Below, piece by piece: positions 7,726-12,532 of a stretch of 12,532 bases of DNA. The notes below the pieces were generated by a model, which had not been told where the DNA came from, searched no databases, and was given only the letters and a program-made list of their open reading frames with translations. The position numbers and the translations under genes were made by a program. The stretch comes from an uncultured Bacilli bacterium (GTDB lineage Bacteria; Bacillota_I; Bacilli_A; RF39; UBA660), in the NCBI GenBank assembly GCA_947624855.1, contig CANQMC010000031.1:1-12532 (forward strand), in the 5' to 3' direction. Numbering within the stretch: position 1 is the stretch's first letter; each line of letters opens with the position of its first letter.

Positions 7726-7911
7726 TTACCAACTTGATTTCTTAACGCCTGGTATTTTACCTTCGTTAGCAAGTTCTCTAAAACAAATACGGCATATACC
7801 AAATTTGCGCATTACTCCGTGAGGTCTCCCACATCTTTCACATCTCGTATAAGCCCGAACTTTAAATTTTGGTGTTCTTTTGCTTTTAACAATCATACTT
7901 TTTTTAGCCAT
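7726..7911 (-). CDS. rpsN: Small-subunit ribosomal protein S14, type Z (zinc-binding, uS14)
   Basis: S14 is a 30S head protein needed for late assembly. The 61-residue protein is the short zinc-ribbon form found in Gram-positives: C24 and C27 ([10 protein letters not shown]) and C40 and C43 ([11 protein letters not shown]) complete the metal site, and it ends PGVKKSSW. I chose the ATG giving [12 protein letters not shown] because it follows AAGGAGG and matches the family. An in-frame extension to 7944 would run into the end of rplE and has no homology support. The SD contains the TAA stop of rplE. The cysteine-free, long type is absent from this window. Confidence 0.97.
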   Translation of the reverse strand: MAKKSMIVKSKRTPKFKVRAYTRCERCGRPHGVMRKFGICRICFRELANEGKIPGVKKSSW

Positions 7912-7916
7912 GGTTT

Positions 7917-7923
7917 CCTCCTT
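7917..7923 (-). promoter_or_regulatory. Ribosome binding site deciding the rpsN start
   Basis: AAGGAGG lies five bases before the ATG at 7911-7909. Its first two bases are the last two of the rplE TAA stop codon, so the terminating ribosome sits on the next gene's binding site. It rules out the longer in-frame start at 7944. Confidence 0.85.
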
Positions 7924-8461
7924 AATTCTTAAATGGCATTCCAAATGCCTTTAGTAAAGCAAATGCTTCTTCATTAGTTTTAGCTGTAGTAACAAATACA
8001 ATATCCATACCACGAACTTTAACTACATTATCATATTCTATTTCTGGAAATATTAATTGTTCTTTAATTCCTAAAGTATAATTACCATTTCCATCAAAAG
8101 CAGTTTTTGAAACTCCTCTAAAATCTCTAACCCGAGGAAGAGCAACTTTAATTAATCTTTCCATAAATTCATACATCTTTTCGCCTCTTAAAGTTACTTT
8201 AACTCCAATAGATTGACCTTCTCTTAATTTAAAGCCTGCAATTGATTTTTTAGCTTTTGTAACAACAGCCTTTTGACCAGTAATAGTCTCTAAATCATTT
8301 AAAGCAGCTTCAATAAATTTATGATCACGAGCTCCATCGCCACAACCCATATTAATAACAATCTTATCTAATTTTGGTACTTGCATTATACTTGAATATT
8401 TAAATTCATCTTTTAAACTTTTAATGATTACATCATCATATAATTTTCTATAATTACTCAT
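7922..8461 (-). CDS. rplE: Large-subunit ribosomal protein L5 (uL5)
   Basis: L5 binds 5S rRNA in the central protuberance and contacts the P-site tRNA and S13. The 179-residue protein has the [14 protein letters not shown] segment (about 33-46), the [26 protein letters not shown] block (about 60-85), the LPRVRDFRG motif (about 109-117) and the [18 protein letters not shown] signature (about 124-141). It ends [12 protein letters not shown], as usual. Translation starts at an ATG behind AGGTGA, part of a site whose TAG is the rplX stop. Length matches the family. Confidence 0.98.
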   Translation of the reverse strand: MSNYRKLYDDVIIKSLKDEFKYSSIMQVPKLDKIVINMGCGDGARDHKFIEAALNDLETITGQKAVVTKAKKSIAGFKLREGQSIGVKVTLRGEKMYEFMERLIKVALPRVRDFRGVSKTAFDGNGNYTLGIKEQLIFPEIEYDNVVKVRGMDIVFVTTAKTNEEAFALLKAFGMPFKN

Positions 8462-8471
8462 AAATATTCAC

Positions 8472-8720
8472 CTACTTTTTTTTGCTTTCTTTTTTATTTT
8501 CTTCTATTTTTTTGACATTTGATACGTGAATAGGTGCTTCTAAATCGAATATTCCACCTTTATCATTTTTATTATTTGGTTTAACGTGTTTTTTAACCAT
8601 ATTAATACCTTCAACAACAACTTTATCTTTATCTCTTAAAGTTTTAATTACTTTGCCGTTTTTACCTTTATCTTTACCCGCAATAACTAAAACTTCATCG
8701 CCTACTTTAATTTTCATCAT
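8472..8720 (-). CDS. rplX: Large-subunit ribosomal protein L24 (uL24), C-terminally short
   Basis: L24 initiates 50S assembly and lies near the exit of the peptide tunnel. The N-terminal KOW domain is clear: [22 protein letters not shown], then [15 protein letters not shown] and the EAPIHVSNV motif (about 61-69). The protein then ends in a 13-residue Lys/Glu tail ([13 protein letters not shown]), giving 82 residues where Bacillus has about 103. The usual C-terminal strand region, with its G-Y/F-K-x-x-x-D-G-x-K-V-R-x-x-K pattern, is absent. The next gene starts 10 nt later, so no frameshifted remnant fits in between. The first of two adjacent ATG codons is chosen, seven bases from AGGAGG. Confidence 0.95.
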   Translation of the reverse strand: MMKIKVGDEVLVIAGKDKGKNGKVIKTLRDKDKVVVEGINMVKKHVKPNNKNDKGGIFDLEAPIHVSNVKKIEENKKESKKK

Positions 8721-8731
8721 TGTAATTCCTC

Positions 8732-9100
8732 CTAAATAACTTCCTTAGCAAGAGATACAATTTTCATATAATCTCTTTCACGAAGTTCTCTCGCTACTGG
8801 TCCAAGTACTCTTGTACCTACTGGAGATTTATCATCTTTAATAATTACACAGGCATTGTCATCAAATTTAATATAGCTTCCATCTTTTCTTCTAACACCT
8901 TGTGTACTACGTACTACAACTGCTTTAACAACTTTACCTTTTTTCAAATTTGAATTAGGTATAGCTTTTTTAACAGTTCCTACTACTACATCACCAATGT
9001 TAGCATATTTAACTTTAGAGCCACCCATAACTCTGATAACTAATAATTCTCTAGCCCCAGTATTATCAGCAACTTTTAATCTACTTTCTTGTTGAACCAT
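8732..9100 (-). CDS. rplN: Large-subunit ribosomal protein L14 (uL14)
   Basis: L14 lies on the subunit interface, forms a bridge to 16S rRNA and is the binding site of the silencing factor RsfS. The 122-residue protein has the exact family length. It opens [20 protein letters not shown] and carries the [21 protein letters not shown] strand set, the [21 protein letters not shown] segment, NACVIIKDD, and the [26 protein letters not shown] end. A GGAGG site with TAG from rpsQ precedes the start. The TAG of rplN in turn is the first half of the rplX binding site. Confidence 0.98.
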   Translation of the reverse strand: MVQQESRLKVADNTGARELLVIRVMGGSKVKYANIGDVVVGTVKKAIPNSNLKKGKVVKAVVVRSTQGVRRKDGSYIKFDDNACVIIKDDKSPVGTRVLGPVARELRERDYMKIVSLAKEVI

Positions 9101-9111
9101 GATTTAACCTC

Positions 9112-9366
9112 CTATAAAACGACAGCCTTAGAAATAACTTCTACAAGTTCATATCTTTTTAATTTAGATAATGGTCTTGTAGCTCTTATTCTAACCCGAT
9201 CGCCTACATTAGCTTCATTTGCCTCATCATGAGCCATATATTTTTTGGAATATTTAACACGTTTTTTATAAAGGGGATGAGTTTTATAAGTTTCAACAAT
9301 AACAGTTATAGTTTTATTATTTTTACTACTTACAACTCTTCCAACAAATTCTTGTCTATTCTCCAT
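9112..9366 (-). CDS. rpsQ: Small-subunit ribosomal protein S17 (uS17)
   Basis: S17 is a primary 16S rRNA-binding protein of the 30S lower body. The 84-residue OB-fold shows the family pattern: [19 protein letters not shown] (about 4-22), the [19 protein letters not shown] loop (about 30-48), [20 protein letters not shown] (about 53-72). The ATG has an AGAGGAGG site and overlaps the rpmC 3' end by 11 nt, so the two are read in different frames over that stretch. Its TAG stop is fused to the rplN SD. Length and motifs are normal. Confidence 0.98.
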   Translation of the reverse strand: MENRQEFVGRVVSSKNNKTITVIVETYKTHPLYKKRVKYSKKYMAHDEANEANVGDRVRIRATRPLSKLKRYELVEVISKAVVL

Positions 9367-9565
9367 GATTAGCCTCCTCTAATTCTCTTTCACGCATAAT
9401 TGTCTTCATTCTTGCTACATCTTTTCTAAGTTCTTTAATTTTAGAAGGCTTTTCTAAAGTACCAGTAGATTGTTTCATTCTAAGATTAAATAATTCTTTT
9501 TTAGCTTCTCTAATCTTACCTTCTAAATCTTTATTAGAAAGTTCTCTTAATTTATTAATTTTCAA
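9356..9565 (-). CDS. rpmC: Large-subunit ribosomal protein L29 (uL29), likely TTG start
   Basis: L29 lies beside L23 at the tunnel exit, where trigger factor and SRP dock. The protein is two helices: the family-typical [23 protein letters not shown] followed by [16 protein letters not shown] and [19 protein letters not shown] start at GTG 9574 would give 72 residues, but the TTG at 9565-9563 gives [10 protein letters not shown] (69 residues), closer to homologues. It also stands eight bases from AAGG in an AAGGAAGGTGA site, whereas the GTG lies inside that site. The gene overlaps the end of rplP by 11 nt and the start of rpsQ by 11 nt. Confidence 0.93.
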   Translation of the reverse strand: MKINKLRELSNKDLEGKIREAKKELFNLRMKQSTGTLEKPSKIKELRKDVARMKTIMRERELEEANHGE

Positions 9566-9989
9566 GAGATTCACCTTCCTTTACCTCTTTTTTTACAAAT
9601 TTAGTTTTAATTGGTAATTTATGTCCTGCTAAACGAAGAGCTTCTCTAGCAACTTCTTCACTAACACCATCGATTTCAAACATAATTTTACCTTCTTTAA
9701 CAACTGCTACCCAATCTTCAACGTTACCTTTACCTTTACCTTGACGAGTTTCAAGTGGTTTACGAGTAAGAGCTAAATGTGGGAAAATATTAATCCAAAC
9801 TTTTCCGCCTCTTTTCATATAACGTGTCATCGCAATACGAGCAGCTTCTATTTGACGAGCTGTAATCCAAGCTCCTTCTTTAGCTTGTAATCCATAACTA
9901 CCAAAATGTAATTCTGTATTACCTCTAGCATGACCATCATAAGTTAATCTATGAGGTTTTCTATATTTAGTCCTTTTTGGCATTAACAT
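9555..9989 (-). CDS. rplP: Large-subunit ribosomal protein L16 (uL16)
   Basis: L16 sits near the A-site tRNA elbow and the peptidyl-transferase centre and is a late assembly protein. The start giving [14 protein letters not shown] (144 residues, the Bacillus length) is chosen because AGAGGAG lies nine bases upstream. The in-frame start at 10034 would add 15 residues not found in the family. Motifs: [33 protein letters not shown] (about 25-57), the [27 protein letters not shown] loop (about 62-88) and the [19 protein letters not shown] end. In the loop, the Arg of ETR (hydroxylated in E. coli) is followed by Q, where most bacteria have M. It overlaps the rpsC 3' end by 23 nt. Confidence 0.97.
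   Translation of the reverse strand: MLMPKRTKYRKPHRLTYDGHARGNTELHFGSYGLQAKEGAWITARQIEAARIAMTRYMKRGGKVWINIFPHLALTRKPLETRQGKGKGNVEDWVAVVKEGKIMFEIDGVSEEVAREALRLAGHKLPIKTKFVKKEVKEGESLEN
9571..9581 (-). promoter_or_regulatory. Ribosome binding site deciding the rpmC start
   Basis: AAGGAAGGTGA on the minus strand contains the AAGGTGA 3' portion of the full SD, five bases before the TTG at 9565-9563. The alternative GTG start at 9574-9572 is part of this same site and so could not use it. The site lies within the last codons of rplP. Confidence 0.75.
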
Positions 9990-10644
9990 GAGTTCCATCT
10001 CCTCTCGCAGTTTTTTTAGCTGGAAGAATTTCATCTTTATAGATCCAAACTTTTACTCCAATTTTACCATAAGTTGTATCAGCTTCTGCTGTAGCATAAT
10101 CTACATCCGCTCTAATAGTATGAAGTGGAACAGTTCCTTCAGTATAACCTTCAGTTCGAGCCATTTCAGCTCCTCCAAGTCTTCCTGAAACACTAGTTTT
10201 AATACCTTTAGCTCCAGCTTTCATTGTATTTCTAATAGCTCTTTTTTGAGCACTTCTAAAAGGCGCTCTTGCTTCAATTTGAGAAGCAATATTTTGAGCT
10301 ACTAATTTAGCATTTAAATCTGGATTTTTAATATCGATAATATTAATATATACATCTTCACCTGAAATCTTTTTAATTAATCCTCGTAGTTTTTCAATAT
10401 CTTCTCCTCCGCGACCAATTATAACTCCTGGTTTAGCCGTATTAATATTAACATCTACTCTATTTTTCTTCCTTGAAATTTGGATTGAAGCAACTGCTGC
10501 ATCTTTTAATTTCTTTTCTAAATATTCTCTGATTTTAATATCATTATTTAGAAATTTAGCATAATCTTTTCCTGCATACCATTTAGATTCCCAGTCTTTA
10601 TTAACACCAAGTCTAAATCCGACAGGATTAACTTTTTGACCCAT
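9967..10644 (-). CDS. rpsC: Small-subunit ribosomal protein S3 (uS3)
   Basis: S3 forms part of the mRNA entry tunnel of the 30S head. The 225-residue protein opens [23 protein letters not shown] type-II domain (about 17-110) carries the GxxG loop at 77-80 in [14 protein letters not shown], and the C-terminal domain has AVRNT-like [30 protein letters not shown] and the [26 protein letters not shown] segment. A short tail follows. Its ATG shares one base with the rplV stop (TAATG) and is preceded by AAGGAGG. Its last 23 nt run over the start of rplP, the longest overlap in the window. Confidence 0.98.
   Translation of the reverse strand: MGQKVNPVGFRLGVNKDWESKWYAGKDYAKFLNNDIKIREYLEKKLKDAAVASIQISRKKNRVDVNINTAKPGVIIGRGGEDIEKLRGLIKKISGEDVYINIIDIKNPDLNAKLVAQNIASQIEARAPFRSAQKRAIRNTMKAGAKGIKTSVSGRLGGAEMARTEGYTEGTVPLHTIRADVDYATAEADTTYGKIGVKVWIYKDEILPAKKTARGDGTHVNAKKD
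9999..10005 (-). promoter_or_regulatory. Ribosome binding site deciding the rplP start
   Basis: AGAGGAG lies nine bases before the ATG at 9989-9987 and entirely inside the coding sequence of rpsC. It supports the 144-residue form of L16 and rejects the longer in-frame start at 10034. Confidence 0.85.
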
Positions 10645-10994
10645 TATGCTTCCTCCTTAATCTTTCCATCACTAACTTTAATAGTTATATGACTAGTTCT
10701 TTTATCTCTTCTATCAACATTTCCTCTACTTGCAAATTTAATTCTTTTATAAATAGGTCCTGGATTAATATAACATTCACTTATAATTAAATCACTTTCT
10801 CTAGCACCTTCATTATTAACGGCATTAGCTACTGCACTTTTTAAAACTTTTAATATTAATCTTGCTGCTTTAGTATTAGTATTTTCTAAAATACCTTCAG
10901 CGGTAGCTACATCTTTACCCCGAACTAAATCTAAAGTCATTCTTGCTTTTCTAGGGGCAATCATCGCACCCTTATGTATTGCATAAGCTTCCAT
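10644..10994 (-). CDS. rplV: Large-subunit ribosomal protein L22 (uL22)
   Basis: L22 contacts all domains of 23S rRNA and its long beta hairpin lines the peptide tunnel constriction. The 116-residue protein has the [21 protein letters not shown] motif (about 12-32), the [16 protein letters not shown] helix and the [13 protein letters not shown] end. The hairpin tip reads [20 protein letters not shown]: same length as usual, but the common P-R-A-x-G-x-A core is replaced by F-A-S-R-G-N-V. AGGAGG precedes the ATG and its stop overlaps the rpsC start by one base. Confidence 0.97.
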   Translation of the reverse strand: MEAYAIHKGAMIAPRKARMTLDLVRGKDVATAEGILENTNTKAARLILKVLKSAVANAVNNEGARESDLIISECYINPGPIYKRIKFASRGNVDRRDKRTSHITIKVSDGKIKEEA

Positions 10995-11005
10995 ATATTA
11001 ACCTC

Positions 11006-11269
11006 CTACTTACTTCCAGCATGTCCACCAAACTTACGAGTTAATGCAAATTCGCCAAGTTTGTGGCCTACCATATCTTCTGTAACATATACTGGAATAA
11101 ATTCCTTACCATTATGGACTGCAAAAGTATGCCCTACCATATCTGGATAAATAGTTGAACGACGAGACCAAGTTTTAATAACTTCTTTTTTATTATTTTT
11201 ATTTAATTCTTGAACCTTTTTAAGTAATCTATCAAAAACATAAGGTCCTTTTTTTAAACTTCTTGCCAT
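11006..11269 (-). CDS. rpsS: Small-subunit ribosomal protein S19 (uS19)
   Basis: S19 forms a complex with S13 in the 30S head and touches the central protuberance of the 50S. The 87-residue protein begins [19 protein letters not shown] and has the core [50 protein letters not shown] in the usual order, then ends GGHAGSK. It is a few residues shorter than Bacillus S19 (about 92), with only the basic C-tail reduced. The start is set by TAGGAGG, whose TAG is the rplB stop. Its own TAG is the start of the rplV binding site. Confidence 0.98.
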   Translation of the reverse strand: MARSLKKGPYVFDRLLKKVQELNKNNKKEVIKTWSRRSTIYPDMVGHTFAVHNGKEFIPVYVTEDMVGHKLGEFALTRKFGGHAGSK

Positions 11270-11282
11270 TATTTATTTCCTC

Positions 11283-12113
11283 CTATTTCTTCTTACGACT
11301 AACAATTAGCTTGTTAGATTTTTTCTTAGCATTACGAGTTTTAACACCCATAGCTTTTTTACCCCAAGGTGTCATTGGTGATTTACGTCCTACTGGAGTA
11401 CGTCCTTCACCACCACCATGTGGGTGATCGTTAGGGTTCATAACTGAACCACGGTTTGTAGGTCTTATTCCTAGATGACGTTTACGTCCAGCTTTACCTA
11501 AATTTACTAATTCATAATCTTCGTTTCCAACAACTCCAACAGTTGCCATACAAGTTCCTAATACTTTTCTTGTTTCACCAGATTGTAATCTAATTAAAAC
11601 ATATTTGTCTTCACGACCAAGTATTTGAGCACTTGTACCAGCTGATCTACATAGAGCAGCACCAGCACCTGGTTGTAATTCGATACAATGTATTGTTGTA
11701 CCTACTGGAATGTTGGATAATGGTAGAGCATTACCAACTTTAATATCAGCATTCTCACCATTTTCAATAATTGTTCCAACAGTTAAATCTTTTGGAGCAA
11801 TAATATATCTTTTTTCACCATCACGATAGTTAATCAATGCAATATTAGCATTACGATTTGGATCATATTCTATCGTAGCTACTTTACCAGTAACTCCAAC
11901 TTTATCTCTTTTGAAATCTATTATTCTGTATTTTTGTTTTGCTCCTCCACCAATGTGGCGAACAGTCATTTTACCTTGGTTGTTTCTTCCACCTGATTTG
12001 GCTTTAGATACAACTAAAGATTTTTCAGGAGTTGAAGTAGTTATTTCAGTATTTGCTAAAGTAGTCATGCCACGACGAGCATTCGTCGTTGGGTTATATT
12101 TCTTTATTGCCAT
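11283..12113 (-). CDS. rplB: Large-subunit ribosomal protein L2 (uL2)
   Basis: L2 is a primary 23S rRNA protein needed for subunit association and close to the peptidyl-transferase centre. The 276-residue protein carries the N-terminal [15 protein letters not shown] region, an OB-like domain with [30 protein letters not shown] (about 41-70), the SH3-like domain with [22 protein letters not shown], and the C-terminal [21 protein letters not shown] motif. His230 there matches the conserved His at E. coli 229. The ribosome site is AAGGAG about ten bases from the ATG, in a 16-nt gap after rplW. Length and motifs are typical. Confidence 0.98.
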   Translation of the reverse strand: MAIKKYNPTTNARRGMTTLANTEITTSTPEKSLVVSKAKSGGRNNQGKMTVRHIGGGAKQKYRIIDFKRDKVGVTGKVATIEYDPNRNANIALINYRDGEKRYIIAPKDLTVGTIIENGENADIKVGNALPLSNIPVGTTIHCIELQPGAGAALCRSAGTSAQILGREDKYVLIRLQSGETRKVLGTCMATVGVVGNEDYELVNLGKAGRKRHLGIRPTNRGSVMNPNDHPHGGGEGRTPVGRKSPMTPWGKKAMGVKTRNAKKKSNKLIVSRKKK

Positions 12114-12129
12114 AATCTCTTCTCTCCTT

Positions 12130-12405
12130 CTATAATTCTATTTTTTCGCCATCAGCTAATGTGATGTACGCTTTTTTATAAGTTTTAGTCTTTCCAGTAT
12201 ATCTTCCAACTCTTTTATTTTTTGCTTTAGTGTTTAAAGTATTTATTTTTACTACATGAACACCAAATGCTTCTTCAATTGCTTTTTTAATTTCTATTTT
12301 GTTAGCATCTTTAGCAACTTTGAAAGTATATACATTTGCTTCTGCTTGAACAGAAGACTTTTCTGTAATTACAGGTGCAATAATAATATCAGTATAATCT
12401 TTCAT
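12130..12405 (-). CDS. rplW: Large-subunit ribosomal protein L23 (uL23)
   Basis: L23 surrounds the tunnel exit and is the docking site for trigger factor and SRP. The 91-residue protein has [23 protein letters not shown] (about 8-30), the helix [22 protein letters not shown] (about 36-57), the basic [19 protein letters not shown] loop and strand (about 66-84) and a GEKIEL end. Its ATG shares one base with the rplD stop (TAATG) and follows a G-rich SD (AAGGGGGA). Order L4-L23-L2 is canonical for the S10 operon. Confidence 0.97.
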   Translation of the reverse strand: MKDYTDIIIAPVITEKSSVQAEANVYTFKVAKDANKIEIKKAIEEAFGVHVVKINTLNTKAKNKRVGRYTGKTKTYKKAYITLADGEKIEL

Positions 12406-12532
12406 TATTTAAGTCCCCCTTCAATAACTTCAATAGCAGCTTCATCAGCAACTAATAAATCAGCATTTACTAAGTCATAGCAGTTGATTTCATCTGCATT
12501 TATATTATAGGCATAACCTAAATTTCTTGTTG
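12405..12532 (-). CDS. rplD: Large-subunit ribosomal protein L4 (uL4), C-terminal fragment (cut by window edge)
   Basis: Only the last 41 codons and the TAA stop are visible. The peptide begins [20 protein letters not shown] and ends [17 protein letters not shown]. This matches the L4 C-terminus, where a ...NV..L-x-A-x-x-(V/I)-N-x-Y-D-L-L-x-x-D-x-L-(V/I)-x-x-x-A-(V/A)-x-x-(I/L)-E pattern is found. L4 reaches into the peptide tunnel; in E. coli it regulates the S10 operon, but the leader is outside this window. It runs off the right edge and its stop overlaps the rplW ATG by one base, as expected for the S10 operon. Confidence 0.93.
   Translation of the reverse strand, partial: TRNLGYAYNINADEINCYDLVNADLLVADEAAIEVIEGGLK

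Noticed and set aside
7922..8461. An S8-binding autoregulatory site near the start of rplE, as in E. coli spc mRNA
   Set aside because: I could not identify by eye a structure equivalent to the S8 target. RNA folding and comparison with 16S helix 21 would be needed.
11911..12135. Plus-strand open frames opposite rplB and rplW (11911-12135, 12256-12480), and others opposite rpsC and rpsH
   Set aside because: All are antisense shadows of conserved ribosomal genes, with hydrophobic, low-complexity translations.

Overview
The window is one long minus-strand ribosomal protein superoperon (S10-spc-alpha type) from an AT-rich bacterium. Reading in the direction of transcription (high to low coordinates), the order is rplD (3' end only), rplW, rplB, rpsS, rplV, rpsC, rplP, rpmC, rpsQ, rplN, rplX, rplE, rpsN, rpsH, rplF, rplR, rpsE, rplO, secY, adk, map, infA, rpmJ, rpsM, rpsK, rpoA, rplQ. 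A compact intrinsic terminator overlaps the rplQ stop codon. The last 104 bases carry the 5' end of an unrelated minus-strand gene, resembling the Rpn / PD-(D/E)XK nuclease-transposase family, with its own promoter and a perfect Shine-Dalgarno (SD) sequence.

Organism: strong AT bias, AGGAGG-type ribosome binding sites before most genes, a zinc-ribbon (type Z) S14, a Cys4 zinc-lid adenylate kinase and the adk-map-infA-rpmJ order all point to Bacillota. The compact layout, the absence of rpmD (L30) and the shortened L24 suggest a reduced-genome lineage of Bacilli close to the Mollicutes (for example an uncultured gut group). That placement is inference. All 27 visible stop codons are TAA (15) or TAG (12), none is TGA. 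Trp codons I checked are TGG, so nothing indicates a reassigned code.

How it works together: the 25 complete genes before the terminator plus rpmJ and the rplD tail supply 50S and 30S proteins, the SecY translocation pore, nucleotide supply (Adk), N-terminal Met removal (Map), initiation factor IF1 and the RNA polymerase alpha subunit. Intergenic gaps are at most 27 nt, several stop codons lie inside the next gene's SD, and several pairs overlap. I see no internal terminator and no clear internal promoter, so the whole array probably forms one translationally coupled transcript driven from beyond the right edge.

The only non-coding stretch longer than a few tens of bases is 105-280 (about 176 nt). 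It holds the terminator and the promoter and leader of the left-edge gene. No tRNA, rRNA, CRISPR array, repeat family or clear new system was seen. The points most worth a second look are the left-edge Rpn-like gene, the altered Adk P-loop, the missing L30, the short L24, the atypical L22 loop and the stop-codon pattern.
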